A stretch of 64,000 nt of DNA from Chachezhania antarctica (GCF_003646465.1 NZ_QZEX01000008.1:1-64000); one strand, 5' to 3'. Positions 35,774 to 46,374 are shown, counted from the stretch's first letter. The notes: a model not told the origin generated them from the letters alone. A program made the numbers and translations.

Positions 35774-35806
35774 GGCGTAGGGTGCGGGGTTCCCACGCAC
35801 CGAAAC
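35774..35806 (-). repeat. Dispersed intergenic repeat, second copy
   Basis: On the minus strand this reads CGGTGCGTG, a short spacer, then CGCACCCTACG. It matches the unit at 24023-24051 (CGGTGCGTG ... GCACGCACCCTACG). It lies in the 141-base gap between the two amidohydrolase genes. Confidence 0.5.
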
Positions 35807-35820
35807 CCGCCATCCGCACC

Positions 35821-37461
35821 TCAGATCTCTGCCGCGGCGAAAACACGCCCGCCCTGAACGGTGCCCCAGACCTGCACGTCCTTCAGTGCGTCCGGAGCGA
35901 CCGCGTAGGGATCCTCCTCCAACACCGCGAAATCGGCACGTTTCCCGGCCTCGATGGACCCGATCTGGTGGTCCATCTTCAATGTGTAGGCGGCCCCCAG
36001 GGTGATGGCGCGGAGCGCTTCGTCAACGCTGATCTTCTCGCCCTCGCCCAAGGTCCGGCCCGACGCGGTGATGCGATTCACGGCGGCCCAGGCGGTGAAC
36101 AAGGGCCCCAGGGGCGTCACCGGCGCGTCCGAATGGATCGCCATCGCCACGCCGCTGTCCAGCGCCGTCCGGCAGGCGTTCATCCGCTCGGCACGCTCCG
36201 GCCCGACCGTCAGGGCGTAGTGCTCGTCCCCCCAGTAGAAATGATGGTTCGAGAACAGGTTCGCGCACATCCCTAGCCGCGCCATCTTGCGGAACTGGGC
36301 CGGCGTTGCCAGCTGGCAATGCTGCAGCGTGAAGCGGTGATCGCGCGACGGGACCTTCTTCAGCGCCGCTTCCAGCGTTTCGACGGCGAGCTGCGTGGCC
36401 TCGTTCCCGTTGGTGTGGGTGTGGACCAGCACGCCTGCGTCCAGCGCGCGCTCAAAGATCTCGGCCATCTGCTCGGGTGCGACATACCACAGGCCGTTGG
36501 GCGCGCCGTTCTGATAGCCGGGCCACAGAAGCCGCGCGGTGAAGCCCTGGATGGACCCGTCGGCCACGACCTTGATCCGGCCCAGATCGCAACGCTCGGT
36601 CGACCGTTTCTTGATCCCGGCGGTGAAATTCACCAGATCCTCGGGCGACATCCCCAGCATGATGCGGAAGGGCACAAGGCAGATCGGGAAATCCGCTTCC
36701 CCGGTGATGGCCAGCGCCTGCGTGACCGACTCGTCCGTCAACGAACGCGCAAGATCCGTCGCGGTGGTTACGCCGGCCCGCACGCAGAGCCGGCCGTAGG
36801 AGCGCAGGCCCTCGGTCGAACCTTCGATGGCCTTGCCGCGGTCAAAGCCCACCTTGGCACCGGCAGGGCCCATCACCTCGGGGCTGCGCAGCTCACCGAT
36901 GGGCATGCCGTCCGACCCAAGCGGGATACCGGGATGGTTCACGCCGGGCTTCAGCAGGCCCGCGATCTTCAGCCCCTTGGTGTTCATGTTCATGATGTGG
37001 CCCGACGCATGCATGATCACGATTGGCCGGTCGGCGCAGGCGCGGTCAAGGTCGGCCCGCGTGACGCGGACATTGTCCATGTAGATGGGGTCGAGCCCCC
37101 AGCCGATGACCAGCGGTTCGTCCGGGTTGGCCTCGGCGAAGGTCGTCAGGCGGGCGACGACGGCATCGACGTCCTTCAGCCCGGCCCAGACGGTGCCATC
37201 GGGATCGGCGCGGTCGAACCAGCCCAGGTAGGACCCGTCCCAGACCGATCCGGCCGACGAATGCGCATGGCCTTCGACGAAACCGGGCATCAGAACCTTG
37301 TCGGCGAAGGTGGTGTCGAGCGTGTAATCGCCCCAGCGCTCCAGCTCCTCCAGTGTGCCCGCGCCCAGGATCCTGCCATCGCGGACAGCCACATGGGTGG
37401 CCTCGGGGCGCGCGGGGCTCATGGTGATGGTCTTGCGGGTTTCGTAGATGGTTATGGTCAC
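35821..37461 (-). CDS. Amidohydrolase family 3 (YtcJ-like) hydrolase, paralogue, 546 aa
   Basis: It shares with its neighbour the blocks THVAVRDG.ILGAGTLEELERW and YTLDTTFADKVLMPG, the HxH in VEGHAHSSAG, HTHTNGNEATQLA and AIHSDAPVTPLGPLFTAWAAV. A GTG start (VTITIYETRKTITM) is chosen because AAGGGA lies seven bases upstream; an ATG at 37483 is the alternative. All metal ligands are retained, so both copies should be active, probably on related substrates. Confidence 0.83.
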   Translation of the reverse strand: MTITIYETRKTITMSPARPEATHVAVRDGRILGAGTLEELERWGDYTLDTTFADKVLMPGFVEGHAHSSAGSVWDGSYLGWFDRADPDGTVWAGLKDVDAVVARLTTFAEANPDEPLVIGWGLDPIYMDNVRVTRADLDRACADRPIVIMHASGHIMNMNTKGLKIAGLLKPGVNHPGIPLGSDGMPIGELRSPEVMGPAGAKVGFDRGKAIEGSTEGLRSYGRLCVRAGVTTATDLARSLTDESVTQALAITGEADFPICLVPFRIMLGMSPEDLVNFTAGIKKRSTERCDLGRIKVVADGSIQGFTARLLWPGYQNGAPNGLWYVAPEQMAEIFERALDAGVLVHTHTNGNEATQLAVETLEAALKKVPSRDHRFTLQHCQLATPAQFRKMARLGMCANLFSNHHFYWGDEHYALTVGPERAERMNACRTALDSGVAMAIHSDAPVTPLGPLFTAWAAVNRITASGRTLGEGEKISVDEALRAITLGAAYTLKMDHQIGSIEAGKRADFAVLEEDPYAVAPDALKDVQVWGTVQGGRVFAAAEI

Positions 37462-37483
37462 GGCTGGATCCCTTGAGGTCATG

Positions 37484-38038
37484 TCTCTGACTGGCACGGG
37501 GCGCGCCATGATGCCAGTCAACCGAAGCGGTGCGTGAAGAGACAGGACCAAGCCCGGGTATTTCAGGGAACCAAGCCCATTCTGGTCATGGCTTGAACGG
37601 CAGAGACGCGATAACCGCGACCAGCGACGACGACCGCGCCGGAAAGCGCGGAGCTTCTGGCCGCTGCTTCGGAGCGGAGCCAGCCGCGCCGAAGATCCGT
37701 GACAGGGGGCCGTTCCGGCGGCAGAGCACGCCCGACATCACCTTGTCGTCCCGCCCGCGGGGCGTTTCGGGCAGCGCAAGCTCCTTACGGGATGTGTCGT
37801 GGATCCGGCCGGGACGACGCAGCAATGGCCGCAATGGCCGCGAGGTGTCGCAGAATTGTCGTCAATTGATAGCACATTGCCGGGGCTTCCGGTCCGACGC
37901 TGTCGCGCCGGTTCCAACGATTCCGGTTGGCACCACCATTTCTTTTTGCCGAAATGCCGTCAAAAGAATCGCTCGTGCATATACCCCGACGCGTGTAGCT
38001 TGCGACCCTTCCGATCGACTTCAGGAGACAGGACCGGC
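37484..38038. other. Region without a supportable gene upstream of the sensor kinase
   Basis: About 550 bases between a divergent pair of genes. Several frames are open on both strands but none has a ribosome binding site, motif or sensible composition. It should contain promoters for the amidohydrolase (minus) and the kinase (plus); I could not identify boxes with confidence. The kinase has CAGGAG ahead of its ATG. Confidence 0.4.
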
Positions 38039-39202
38039 ATGGTTAAGGCTGAAACTGACAAAACCGATGCCGAGGCACTTGCGTATCGTCTGCGCCAGCA
38101 AAAGCTCGTGTCGGATTTCGGGCTCTTCGCACTTCGCTCACATGTTCTGAACGATGTGTTTCGGGAGGCGACACGCGTTGCCGCGTCTGGCCTCGATGCC
38201 AAGTTCTCAAAGCTTCTGCGCTACATTCCTGAAGATCATTCTCTTCTCGTGGTGGCCGGGGTGGGCTGGGATGGCGATGTCGTGGGCAAAGCGACACTTG
38301 GCGCGGATACGGAAAGCCCGGCCGGCTACGCCTTCCAGAGCGGTCAATCCGTGGTGTCCAACCATCTTAGCGAGGAGGGGCGGTTCAGGACCCCAACGCT
38401 TCTCAGCGATCATGACGTGACACGAGCGATCAACGTGCCGATACGCAACGGGGACATCGCATTGGGCGTGCTCGAAGTCGATAGCCCCGATACCGCCCGG
38501 TTCACACAAGAAGATACAGCGTTTCTTCAGAGCCTCGCCAATATCATCAGCGTTGCCTATGAACGCTGGCAGGCTCGCCGGGACAGGGATCTGCTGGATC
38601 AGGAGCAGAAGCATCGGATCAAGAACCTGTTCGCCGTTGCCGGCGCGCTGCTGCGTCTTTCAGAGCGGGAAGCGGCGCGTGACGGAGGCTCCCCCTTCGA
38701 GATTGCGCGCCAACGCTTGTCAGCCCTGTCGCGCGCCTGCGATATCAGCATGGGAGATGTCAGCGAGGTAGAGGGTTTGACCGATGCCGCGCAGCTGACG
38801 CGAGAGATCCTCGCTCCCTATATGGGAGAGATCCGCGTCCGCAGCGACGAGGTTGAACTGTCAGCGGACGATGTTCCTCCGCTTGCCCTCATGCTGCACG
38901 AATTTGCCACGAACGCCGTGAAGTACGGAAGTTTGTCGCGCGAAGATGGCAGCATCGATATTGAATGGACGCAGGCATCGGGCCTGACACATCTCATCTG
39001 GACCGAGCATGGGGTGACAATGAAGTCCGATGCCACGCAAAGATCAGGCTTTGGCAGCACGCTTATCGACACGGTATCGGCACAGCTTCGCGCTGACGTG
39101 ACCCGGGAATGGCGCGATGACGGGCTACGCATCGCCGTCTGCTTCCCGGTCGATCGGATCTTGAAGAACGGTGGCACCGGTCGAACCTCGCCATCGGACT
39201 AA
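38039..39202 (+). CDS. GAF-domain HWE/HisKA_2 sensor histidine kinase, 387 aa
   Basis: Residues about 25-180 form a GAF domain (VAASGLDAKFSKLLRY to LANIISVAYERW). The phosphoacceptor block QEQKHRIKNLFAVAGALL near residue 200 is the HRxKN motif of HWE/HisKA_2 kinases, and LMLHEFATNAVKYGSLS is the N-box of the ATPase domain. There is no membrane segment, so it is a cytoplasmic sensor. Kinases of this class often feed the alphaproteobacterial general stress response (PhyR) or light signalling. No response regulator is adjacent, and no chromophore-binding Cys-His pair of a bacteriophytochrome is evident. Confidence 0.87.
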   Translation: MVKAETDKTDAEALAYRLRQQKLVSDFGLFALRSHVLNDVFREATRVAASGLDAKFSKLLRYIPEDHSLLVVAGVGWDGDVVGKATLGADTESPAGYAFQSGQSVVSNHLSEEGRFRTPTLLSDHDVTRAINVPIRNGDIALGVLEVDSPDTARFTQEDTAFLQSLANIISVAYERWQARRDRDLLDQEQKHRIKNLFAVAGALLRLSEREAARDGGSPFEIARQRLSALSRACDISMGDVSEVEGLTDAAQLTREILAPYMGEIRVRSDEVELSADDVPPLALMLHEFATNAVKYGSLSREDGSIDIEWTQASGLTHLIWTEHGVTMKSDATQRSGFGSTLIDTVSAQLRADVTREWRDDGLRIAVCFPVDRILKNGGTGRTSPSD

Positions 39203-39327
39203 TCGCTTGTCCGTGACGGCCTTCGTATCCCCTGTGCAGATCTTCGCGGGGACGTTCGCTGTGTGAACGCCCCGCCATATGTCAGCGGCCGTAGCTTCGG
39301 TCAGGATCGGGGTGAGGGCACTGGCGC

Positions 39328-40329
<1,002 letters not shown>

Positions 40330-40426
40330 GTTCAGGCCTCCTGTCGTGATCAGACTACAGGGTGATAGCCGATTTCGATAGCGCTAACAATTCCGGTTTC
40401 GGGCCGCCGGGCCCATCTGTCGGAAT

Positions 40427-41356
40427 TCAGACTGTGTCGGGGATGATCGCGCCTTGATGCCCCACGACGCGGGAGGCCAGCGCATGACCGCGCATCATGG
40501 CCTGGTCTTCGGGCAGGCCACGGGCGATGGCGGCAAGGTAGCCCGCGTTGAAACTGTCGCCGGCGGCCGTGCTGTCGATGACCTTTGTCACCGGCTCGAA
40601 CCTCTGCGTGCTGTTGGTGCCCGGCAGGCCAAGTGGCCCCTGCCGCCCGCGTTTCAGCGCGCCGCGCCGCACGCCCTGCGCCTGCAGCCGCGGGGCGACA
40701 TCGTCGGGGCCTGCGTCGCCGAACAGCGCCATCTCGTCGTCGATCGACGGCAGGGCGATGTCGGTACATCCCCACAGTTCTGCCGAGACCTGGCGCGCGG
40801 TGTCCACGCTTTCCCAAAGGCGCGGGCGGTAGTTGCTGTCGAAGGCCAGCGTTCCGCCCTGTTCCGAAAACCGGGCGACATGGGCGATCAGCGCGGCACG
40901 GATGGCGGGCGGCAGGATCGCCAGCGTGATGCCGGACAGGTAGACCATGTCGAACCCGTCGAGCGTATCGAGCCCGATCCGGCAGGGGGCGGAGAAGAGC
41001 GACCGCGCCGCGGAGTCGGAGCGCCAGTAGGAAAACGTCCGCTCCCCCTCGTCGTCGGTGTCGATGGCATAGAGGCCCGGCATCTTGTCGGGCCGGCGTT
41101 CGACATGGCCCGCGTCGATCCCGTGCGAGGTGAGCGCGGACAGAATGCGATCGGAATAGGGATCGGTCCCCAACGCGGTGATGTAGGCCACCGAAACGTC
41201 CGCCCCCAGCAAGTCGCGGGCAAGGTAGACGGCGGTGTTGTAGGTATCGCCCGCCACGCCGAGCCGGGCCGCGCCGTCCCTGCCGGCGATCAGCTCGATC
41301 ATCACTTCGCCCACGCAGGCGATCCGGCGGATGGGGCGTTTGGGCAGGGATGTCAT
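40427..41356 (-). CDS. kdgK: PfkB-family sugar kinase, probable 2-keto-3-deoxygluconate kinase, 309 aa
   Basis: PfkB signature 1 region is GVAGDTYNTAVYLARDL and signature 2 is DSTAAGDSFNAGYLAAI, whose Asp is the catalytic base. LWGCTDIALPSIDDEMALFGD is typical of KDG kinases. Divergently placed KDPG aldolase strongly supports phosphorylation of 2-keto-3-deoxygluconate to KDPG. Start chosen at MTSLPKRPIRRIACVGEVMIE. The open frame extends further upstream across the divergent promoter region. Confidence 0.85.
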   Translation of the reverse strand: MTSLPKRPIRRIACVGEVMIELIAGRDGAARLGVAGDTYNTAVYLARDLLGADVSVAYITALGTDPYSDRILSALTSHGIDAGHVERRPDKMPGLYAIDTDDEGERTFSYWRSDSAARSLFSAPCRIGLDTLDGFDMVYLSGITLAILPPAIRAALIAHVARFSEQGGTLAFDSNYRPRLWESVDTARQVSAELWGCTDIALPSIDDEMALFGDAGPDDVAPRLQAQGVRRGALKRGRQGPLGLPGTNSTQRFEPVTKVIDSTAAGDSFNAGYLAAIARGLPEDQAMMRGHALASRVVGHQGAIIPDTV

Positions 41357-41561
41357 GCGGATCCACCTGGATTGGGCGAGGGTCGAAACATCGCGGCGCG
41401 CTGTTTCGGGGGGTATATCAAACCGGGGCGCCGGCACAATCGGACGACCGAGACGGCGGTCGCCGGGCGGAGTTCCATTTCGCGCGACTTGTTGTAGGGT
41501 GCCGGCGGAAACCTCCACACCCGGGGCCTTGTCCCCGGCGGGCAAGAATGGACTGCCGCTG

Positions 41562-42188
41562 ATGACCGATACGGACAAGATCACAGAAATCTGCAGCAAG
41601 GCGCCGGTGATCCCGGTGCTTGTCGTGCACGATACCGCCGCCGCGATCCCGCTGGCGCGGGCGCTGGTGGACGGCGGCGTGCCGGTGCTGGAAGTCACCC
41701 TGCGCACGCCCAACGCGCTGGATGTGATCCGCGAGATGGCCACCGTTCCGGGCGCCATCGTGGGGGCGGGCACGCTGCTTTCGGCGGCCGACGTGGCCGC
41801 GGCCAAGGCCGCCGGCGCGCAGTTCGGGGTCTCCCCCGGTGCGACGGATGCGCTGATAGAGGCCTGCCGGGCCGAAGGACTGCCGCTATTGCCCGGGGCC
41901 GCCACGGCGTCGGAGGTCATGAAACTGCGCGAGCAGGGGTTCCGGATGCTGAAGTTCTTCCCGGCCGAGGCGGTGGGCGGTGTCGCGGCGCTGAAGGGGC
42001 TTTACGGGCCGCTGGCCGACATGCGGTTCTGCCCGACGGGCGGCGTGAACCCGAAGAACCTGGCCGATTACCTGGCGCTGCCCAACGTCGTCTGCGCCGG
42101 GGGCAGCTGGCTTGCACCGGACGATCTGGTAAGCGAAGGCAGGTGGGACGAGATCCGGGACCTGGCGGCGCAGGCCGTGCGGGGCTGA
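41562..42188 (+). CDS. eda: 2-keto-3-deoxy-6-phosphogluconate aldolase, 208 aa
   Basis: Class I aldolase: the Schiff-base Lys131 in RMLKFFPAEAVGG and the catalytic Glu44 in VLEVTLRTP. The length and the GFRMLKFFPAEA block match KdgA/Eda. It splits KDPG into pyruvate and glyceraldehyde-3-phosphate, the last step of the Entner-Doudoroff pathway. It is divergent from kdgK across about 205 bases that should hold their shared control region. No operator is clear there. Confidence 0.92.
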   Translation: MTDTDKITEICSKAPVIPVLVVHDTAAAIPLARALVDGGVPVLEVTLRTPNALDVIREMATVPGAIVGAGTLLSAADVAAAKAAGAQFGVSPGATDALIEACRAEGLPLLPGAATASEVMKLREQGFRMLKFFPAEAVGGVAALKGLYGPLADMRFCPTGGVNPKNLADYLALPNVVCAGGSWLAPDDLVSEGRWDEIRDLAAQAVRG

Positions 42189-42200
42189 TCCGCGGCGGGT

Positions 42201-42641
42201 TCAACCGGGATCGGGCAGGATGACGATCTGGAACCAGTAGTCCCGCAGCCGGGCCACGGCTTCGAAGAAACCCTGCAGATCGACCGGCTTCAGCACATAG
42301 CTGTTGGCGCCGGCCATGTAGCAGTCCTGGATATCGTGTTCGTCCTTGGACGTGGTCATCACGACCACCGGGATCATGCGCAACGCTTTGTCCGCCTTGA
42401 TCTGTTGCAGCACCTCGCGGCCATCCGTTCCCGGCAGGTTGAGATCGAGCAGGATCAGGCTGGGAAGCTGGTGCCGTGAATTGCCCTCCCGGGCGCCCAT
42501 CAGGAATTCCAGCGCGGCGTCGCCGGTCGTGCAGCGTTGCAGGGTGTTGGCAAGGTTGTTGTCCTGGGTCAGGGCAACGACGCAGGCTTCGTAATCGTCG
42601 TCGTTGTCTTCGACGATCATGATCTTGTTCCTGTCGTTCAC
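42201..42641 (-). CDS. Single-domain response regulator, Rcp1-like, 146 aa
   Basis: A receiver domain only: acidic pocket in MIVEDNDDDYEA, phosphoacceptor Asp in LILLDLNLPGTDG, Thr in VVVMTTSKDE and Lys in YVLKPVDLQGFFE. No output domain. Rcp1-type receivers are partners of kinases with the HDLKEPLR motif, like the one encoded upstream. It probably works as a phosphotransfer or competing receiver for that kinase together with the next gene. The two are separated by 57 bases. Confidence 0.87.
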   Translation of the reverse strand: MNDRNKIMIVEDNDDDYEACVVALTQDNNLANTLQRCTTGDAALEFLMGAREGNSRHQLPSLILLDLNLPGTDGREVLQQIKADKALRMIPVVVMTTSKDEHDIQDCYMAGANSYVLKPVDLQGFFEAVARLRDYWFQIVILPDPG

Positions 42642-42698
42642 TGGCGCCCTCCTCGCTGCCGTGTCCGTAGTGCGCCGCGATGGTCGCGTGGCTTCACG

Positions 42699-43172
42699 CT
42701 ACCAATCAAGTTCTTCCTCGTCTTCTTTTTCATTTGGCGCCGGTTGCAGGATCACCTTGAACCAGTGGTTGTGCAGGCGGGCGATGGACTGGAAGAAACC
42801 GTCGATGTCGATGGGCTTCATGACATAGCCGCTGGCCCCGATGCTGTAGCATTCGCGGAGATCGGATTCATCGTCAGAGACGGTCATCACGATCACCGGG
42901 ATCAGTTTCAGCGTGGGTTCGATCTTGAGCCTGTGAAGCACATCCCGTCCGTCGGTTCCCGGCAGGTTGAGATCGAGCAGGATCAGGCAGGGCGTGGCCG
43001 GACGCGGGTTCGCATAGGCGTCCGTGCCAAGAAGATAGGACAGGGCCTCGTCCCCCGTCCGGCAACGGTGCAGCGGATTGGCCAGGCTGCTGCTTTTCGA
43101 GAGTGAATGATAGCATGCTTCGTAATCATCATCGTTGTCTTCAACGATGAGAATTGTCGGATCGGTTTTCAT
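42699..43172 (-). CDS. Single-domain response regulator, Rcp1-like, paralogue, 157 aa
   Basis: It has the same layout as its neighbour (ILIVEDNDDDYEACYHSL, LILLDLNLPGTDGRDVL, YVMKPIDIDGFFQSIARL) plus an acidic C-terminal tail (NEKEDEEELDW). The start overlaps the kinase stop by four bases, so it is translationally coupled to the kinase and is its most likely direct partner. The second receiver appears to be a tandem duplicate. Confidence 0.88.
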   Translation of the reverse strand: MKTDPTILIVEDNDDDYEACYHSLSKSSSLANPLHRCRTGDEALSYLLGTDAYANPRPATPCLILLDLNLPGTDGRDVLHRLKIEPTLKLIPVIVMTVSDDESDLRECYSIGASGYVMKPIDIDGFFQSIARLHNHWFKVILQPAPNEKEDEEELDW

Positions 43173-45544
43173 GGCGGCACATTCTCCCGACGGTCGGTTG
43201 AAGCCTGGTTTTCCCGTTGAGCAAGGGGAAGCGAGAAATAGAACACGGTTCCGCCCCCTGGCCTTGCTGTGAATGTGATTTTACCACCATATCCTTCGAC
43301 GATCTTCTGCACAAAAGCGAGCCCCGCGCCAGTGCCCCGTCCATATGCACTGTCCGGATGAAGCCTTTTGAAAATCCGAAACACCTTATCGCGCTGCTTT
43401 TCTTCGATGCCGATCCCGTTGTCGCGCACATAGAAGACTCGATTCATTGAAGATCCGTTAACAATGACATCGTTCTGGAAACCGATTTCGACGGCCTTTT
43501 GCGCGGCATCGTTGTATTTCAGGCCGTTGACGATGAGATTCTGAAACACCGTTTTCAGCTTCGACGGATCGGCGTGCAGCACCGGCAGATCGGTTTCGAT
43601 CACGATGCTGGCGTTGCATTCCTGCATGGTTTCGCGCAATTCCCCCTCGATTGCGCGGATCAGGTGATCGCAATCGATGTCGGTGGATTTCGACTCTCCC
43701 CGTCCCAGGCGCGAAAAATACAAAAGATCGGAAATCAGCTTTTCCATCCGCTGGGTCAGTTCCACCATCCGCGCGACCCGCCGCTCGATCTCTTCGGGCT
43801 CGATCTCGCGGGTCATGAAATTGGCGTTGATTGCGATCCCGCGCAGCGGCTCTTTCAGATCGTGCGAGGCGGTGTAGGCGAATTCATCCAGTTCCCGGTT
43901 CGAACGCTCAAGCTCGGTCACCAGTTTGGCCAGTTCCTCGCTCGCGCGCTGTTCGCGTTCCAGTTCCCTTTGCTGCTGGTCGATCTCCAGCTGCTGGCGG
44001 TAGCGTTGCAGGCGCTGCCAGATCATGAAGGCGATCATGGCCAGGAACAGGACGGCAAGCGCGGAAACGCCCGAATAGATGCGCGTCTGGGTCCAGAAGA
44101 CGGGAGGGCCGAAATATTGCTGGCGGAGATCCTGCAAATCTTCCGAGATCAGGAAACCCGGGATGACCGCATTCAGCCGTTCGCGCACGGACCCCAGCCC
44201 GAAGCGGAGCGCGGCAGCTCCGTCGACCGAGAGGACGGGCGGGCTCACCTCCTCTATCGCGCGGGCCAGGCCCGCTTCCTTGATCTGCTTGCGCATTGCG
44301 GAGCTGACGAACAGGATCGCGTCGACCTCGCCGGTATGAAGCGCGTTCAAAACGGCGGCGGGGCCGTTGTAAACCTGAACGTCCAGCCCGCCATGCGCCT
44401 GGGCCACGGTGCGGGACATGTTGAAGGCGCCCACGCCCACCTTGCGGCCTTCGAGGCTGTCGAGATCCGAAATTCCTGTAGCCTCGCCTACGCGGGTGAA
44501 GATCGAATGCGGGAAAGTTTCGAAGGGGATGGTGAAATCCATCCTCTCGCGCCGCTCGGGACCGATGCCCAGCAAGGGCAGCATGTCGTATGTGCCCGAA
44601 GAGGGCCCCGCCCGGAATTCCGCGCGATCGATTGCCACGAACTCGATTTCGAGCCCGGCGCGATCGGCAAGGTTGCGCAATGCATCGACTGCAAAACCCG
44701 AGAACGTGCCATCGGCATTGTTGATGGTATTGGGCGGGAAGCCCACGCTGCCCACCTTGAGGACATCGGGTACCGGGTCGGGGGCATCTATGCCCCAGGT
44801 CTGCCGCATCTCGGCCAGTTCACCGCTTGCCTGCATCGCTGCGATGGCGTCGTTCACCGGCCCCAGCACATCCGCGCGAGATTCGTGGATGTAGACCAGC
44901 CGCGGTTCCGACGCGATGGGATCGCCCGCCGCAACGACGCGGCTGTCGAGCCGCAGGTTCCTGAGCAGGCGCGACATGCCGAGTTCGGAGTTGATCGACG
45001 CATCGGCCCGGCCCGCCAGAAGATCGATGATGATCTGATCGAGCGTGTTCCGGGATTCTACGCGGTTGTTTTCGAACAGTTGTGGAAAATTGGCACCGGC
45101 GCCGCGTTCCACGTAGGCAATGTTCAGCCCTTCGGGTTCACCGCTCTCGACGAGATCCTGGTTCCCGAGAAGCACGAAGAACCGGGTTTCGCTTTGCGCG
45201 ACGGGTTCCGAGGTGACGTTGGTCTCGGCCAGCGTGTCGAGCCGCGGCGTGCCGGGCAGGATCTGAAGCTGCCCTTCGTTCTGAAGCCGGATCACGTCTT
45301 CGATCCGGACCGCCTCGAACTCGATCTCCAGCCCGGTATGGCGTTCGATTGCCCGGGCGAGTTCGACCATGAAGCCGTGGAATTCGCCGTTCTGGGCGAC
45401 CGTGCACAGCGGGGCCACGTCGACACAGCCCGCCCTCAGCGGCGCCGGGTCATCCTGCGCGGTGGCCGCGCCGCAAAGCGCGATTGCCGCCAGCATGCCG
45501 GCAAGGCAACGGAAGACTGCAGTTTCGAGACGCCGCGCCTTCAT
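43169..45544 (-). CDS. Transmembrane sensor histidine kinase with two periplasmic SBP_bac_3 domains, 791 aa
   Basis: A signal peptide (residues 1-29, ending AATAQ) is followed by two consecutive solute-binding type 3 domains at about residues 32-255 (CTVAQNGEFHGFMVELARAI) and 260-480 (VGFPPNTINNADGTFSGFAVDAL). A membrane segment lies at about 487-510, then a coiled coil rich in Q and E. The HisKA box is YTASHDLKEPLRGIAINANF and the ATPase has NGLKYNDAAQ and DNGIGIEEKQ. It should sense a periplasmic small molecule, perhaps an amino acid or related ligand, and signal to the two receivers downstream. The class resembles BvgS-like sensors but without the receiver and HPt modules. Confidence 0.88.
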   Translation of the reverse strand: MKARRLETAVFRCLAGMLAAIALCGAATAQDDPAPLRAGCVDVAPLCTVAQNGEFHGFMVELARAIERHTGLEIEFEAVRIEDVIRLQNEGQLQILPGTPRLDTLAETNVTSEPVAQSETRFFVLLGNQDLVESGEPEGLNIAYVERGAGANFPQLFENNRVESRNTLDQIIIDLLAGRADASINSELGMSRLLRNLRLDSRVVAAGDPIASEPRLVYIHESRADVLGPVNDAIAAMQASGELAEMRQTWGIDAPDPVPDVLKVGSVGFPPNTINNADGTFSGFAVDALRNLADRAGLEIEFVAIDRAEFRAGPSSGTYDMLPLLGIGPERRERMDFTIPFETFPHSIFTRVGEATGISDLDSLEGRKVGVGAFNMSRTVAQAHGGLDVQVYNGPAAVLNALHTGEVDAILFVSSAMRKQIKEAGLARAIEEVSPPVLSVDGAAALRFGLGSVRERLNAVIPGFLISEDLQDLRQQYFGPPVFWTQTRIYSGVSALAVLFLAMIAFMIWQRLQRYRQQLEIDQQQRELEREQRASEELAKLVTELERSNRELDEFAYTASHDLKEPLRGIAINANFMTREIEPEEIERRVARMVELTQRMEKLISDLLYFSRLGRGESKSTDIDCDHLIRAIEGELRETMQECNASIVIETDLPVLHADPSKLKTVFQNLIVNGLKYNDAAQKAVEIGFQNDVIVNGSSMNRVFYVRDNGIGIEEKQRDKVFRIFKRLHPDSAYGRGTGAGLAFVQKIVEGYGGKITFTARPGGGTVFYFSLPLAQRENQASTDRRENVPP

Positions 45545-46134
45545 TTGATCCTTCGATCAGAGACTGACCGCTCCTGCCCTGCCCGGTTCGACTTTTCCGG
45601 GTGACGCCCCATGGTCGCATCTTCGGATACGTTTGGACAGTAGGCCCCGAACGCACGCGTTATCCTGCATTCTTGATGACGGTCCTGCCGTTAATTTCGG
45701 ATTAACATCGGGGTAAAAGATGCAGCAGAAAGGGCGCTTTGCGCAAGTTCTTCGGATCTGCAGGAAATAGGATGCCGGGCCGCCCGGAGGCGCGGGTGAC
45801 GCCACGCACCGGGCGGATGTGGCTCCGGCAGGAACGATCCAGTCGTCTGTCCGGTAGCGGTGTTTTTGCCTGCGGTGGACACTCAGCGTCGATCAGGTTC
45901 CCTGATTGACAGAGCGGGAAGAACACTGTCGCCTCGGGCCACGATCCTTGGGGGAACGGCATGCCGAGACTCAACCGTTGCTCACCTGAAATGACCGGAC
46001 GCGTTTTCGTACACATGCGGGGCGGGTCTCATCAGCGAGGTCCGGGCGCGCAGGCTTCGGAGCGGTCCGCAGGGTCAGGGGCACGCCTCCTGACGAAAAG
46101 GTCAAAACGATCTGGTGCTTTTCATGGATGACGG
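45545..46134. other. Intergenic region between sensor kinase and tRNA-Ala
   Basis: About 590 bases with no gene I can support. Minus-strand frames here lack ribosome binding sites. The left part should carry the kinase promoter. A+T-rich patches occur around 45690-45730. Confidence 0.4.
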
Positions 46135-46210
46135 TGGTGGAGCCTAGCGGGATCGAACCGCTGACCTCCTGCATGCCATGCAGGCGCTCTCCCAGCTGAG
46201 CTAAGGCCCC
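46135..46210 (-). tRNA. tRNA-Ala(GGC)
   Basis: The minus strand starts GGGGCCTTAGCTCAGCTGGG, has a 5-bp anticodon stem CCTGC / GCAGG with loop ATGGCAT (anticodon GGC), a T arm with GGTTCGATCC, and ends GGCTCCACCA with an encoded CCA. Acceptor strands GGGGCC / GGCTCC pair with one G-U. All 76 bases fit the cloverleaf. Confidence 0.96.
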
Positions 46211-46374
46211 GAACCGTAGGCGGTCATCTATGGAATGGGGCAGGCGAGTTCAAGCGAAAAAATCGTCGTTCGCAGGCCAATCTTCACCGCCTTGTCTTGC
46301 GGTTGACGAAACCATGGACAGGCTTCATCACTTGGTGCCGGGGACGGGCACTGCTTTGGTCAAGTGGGTGCAAC

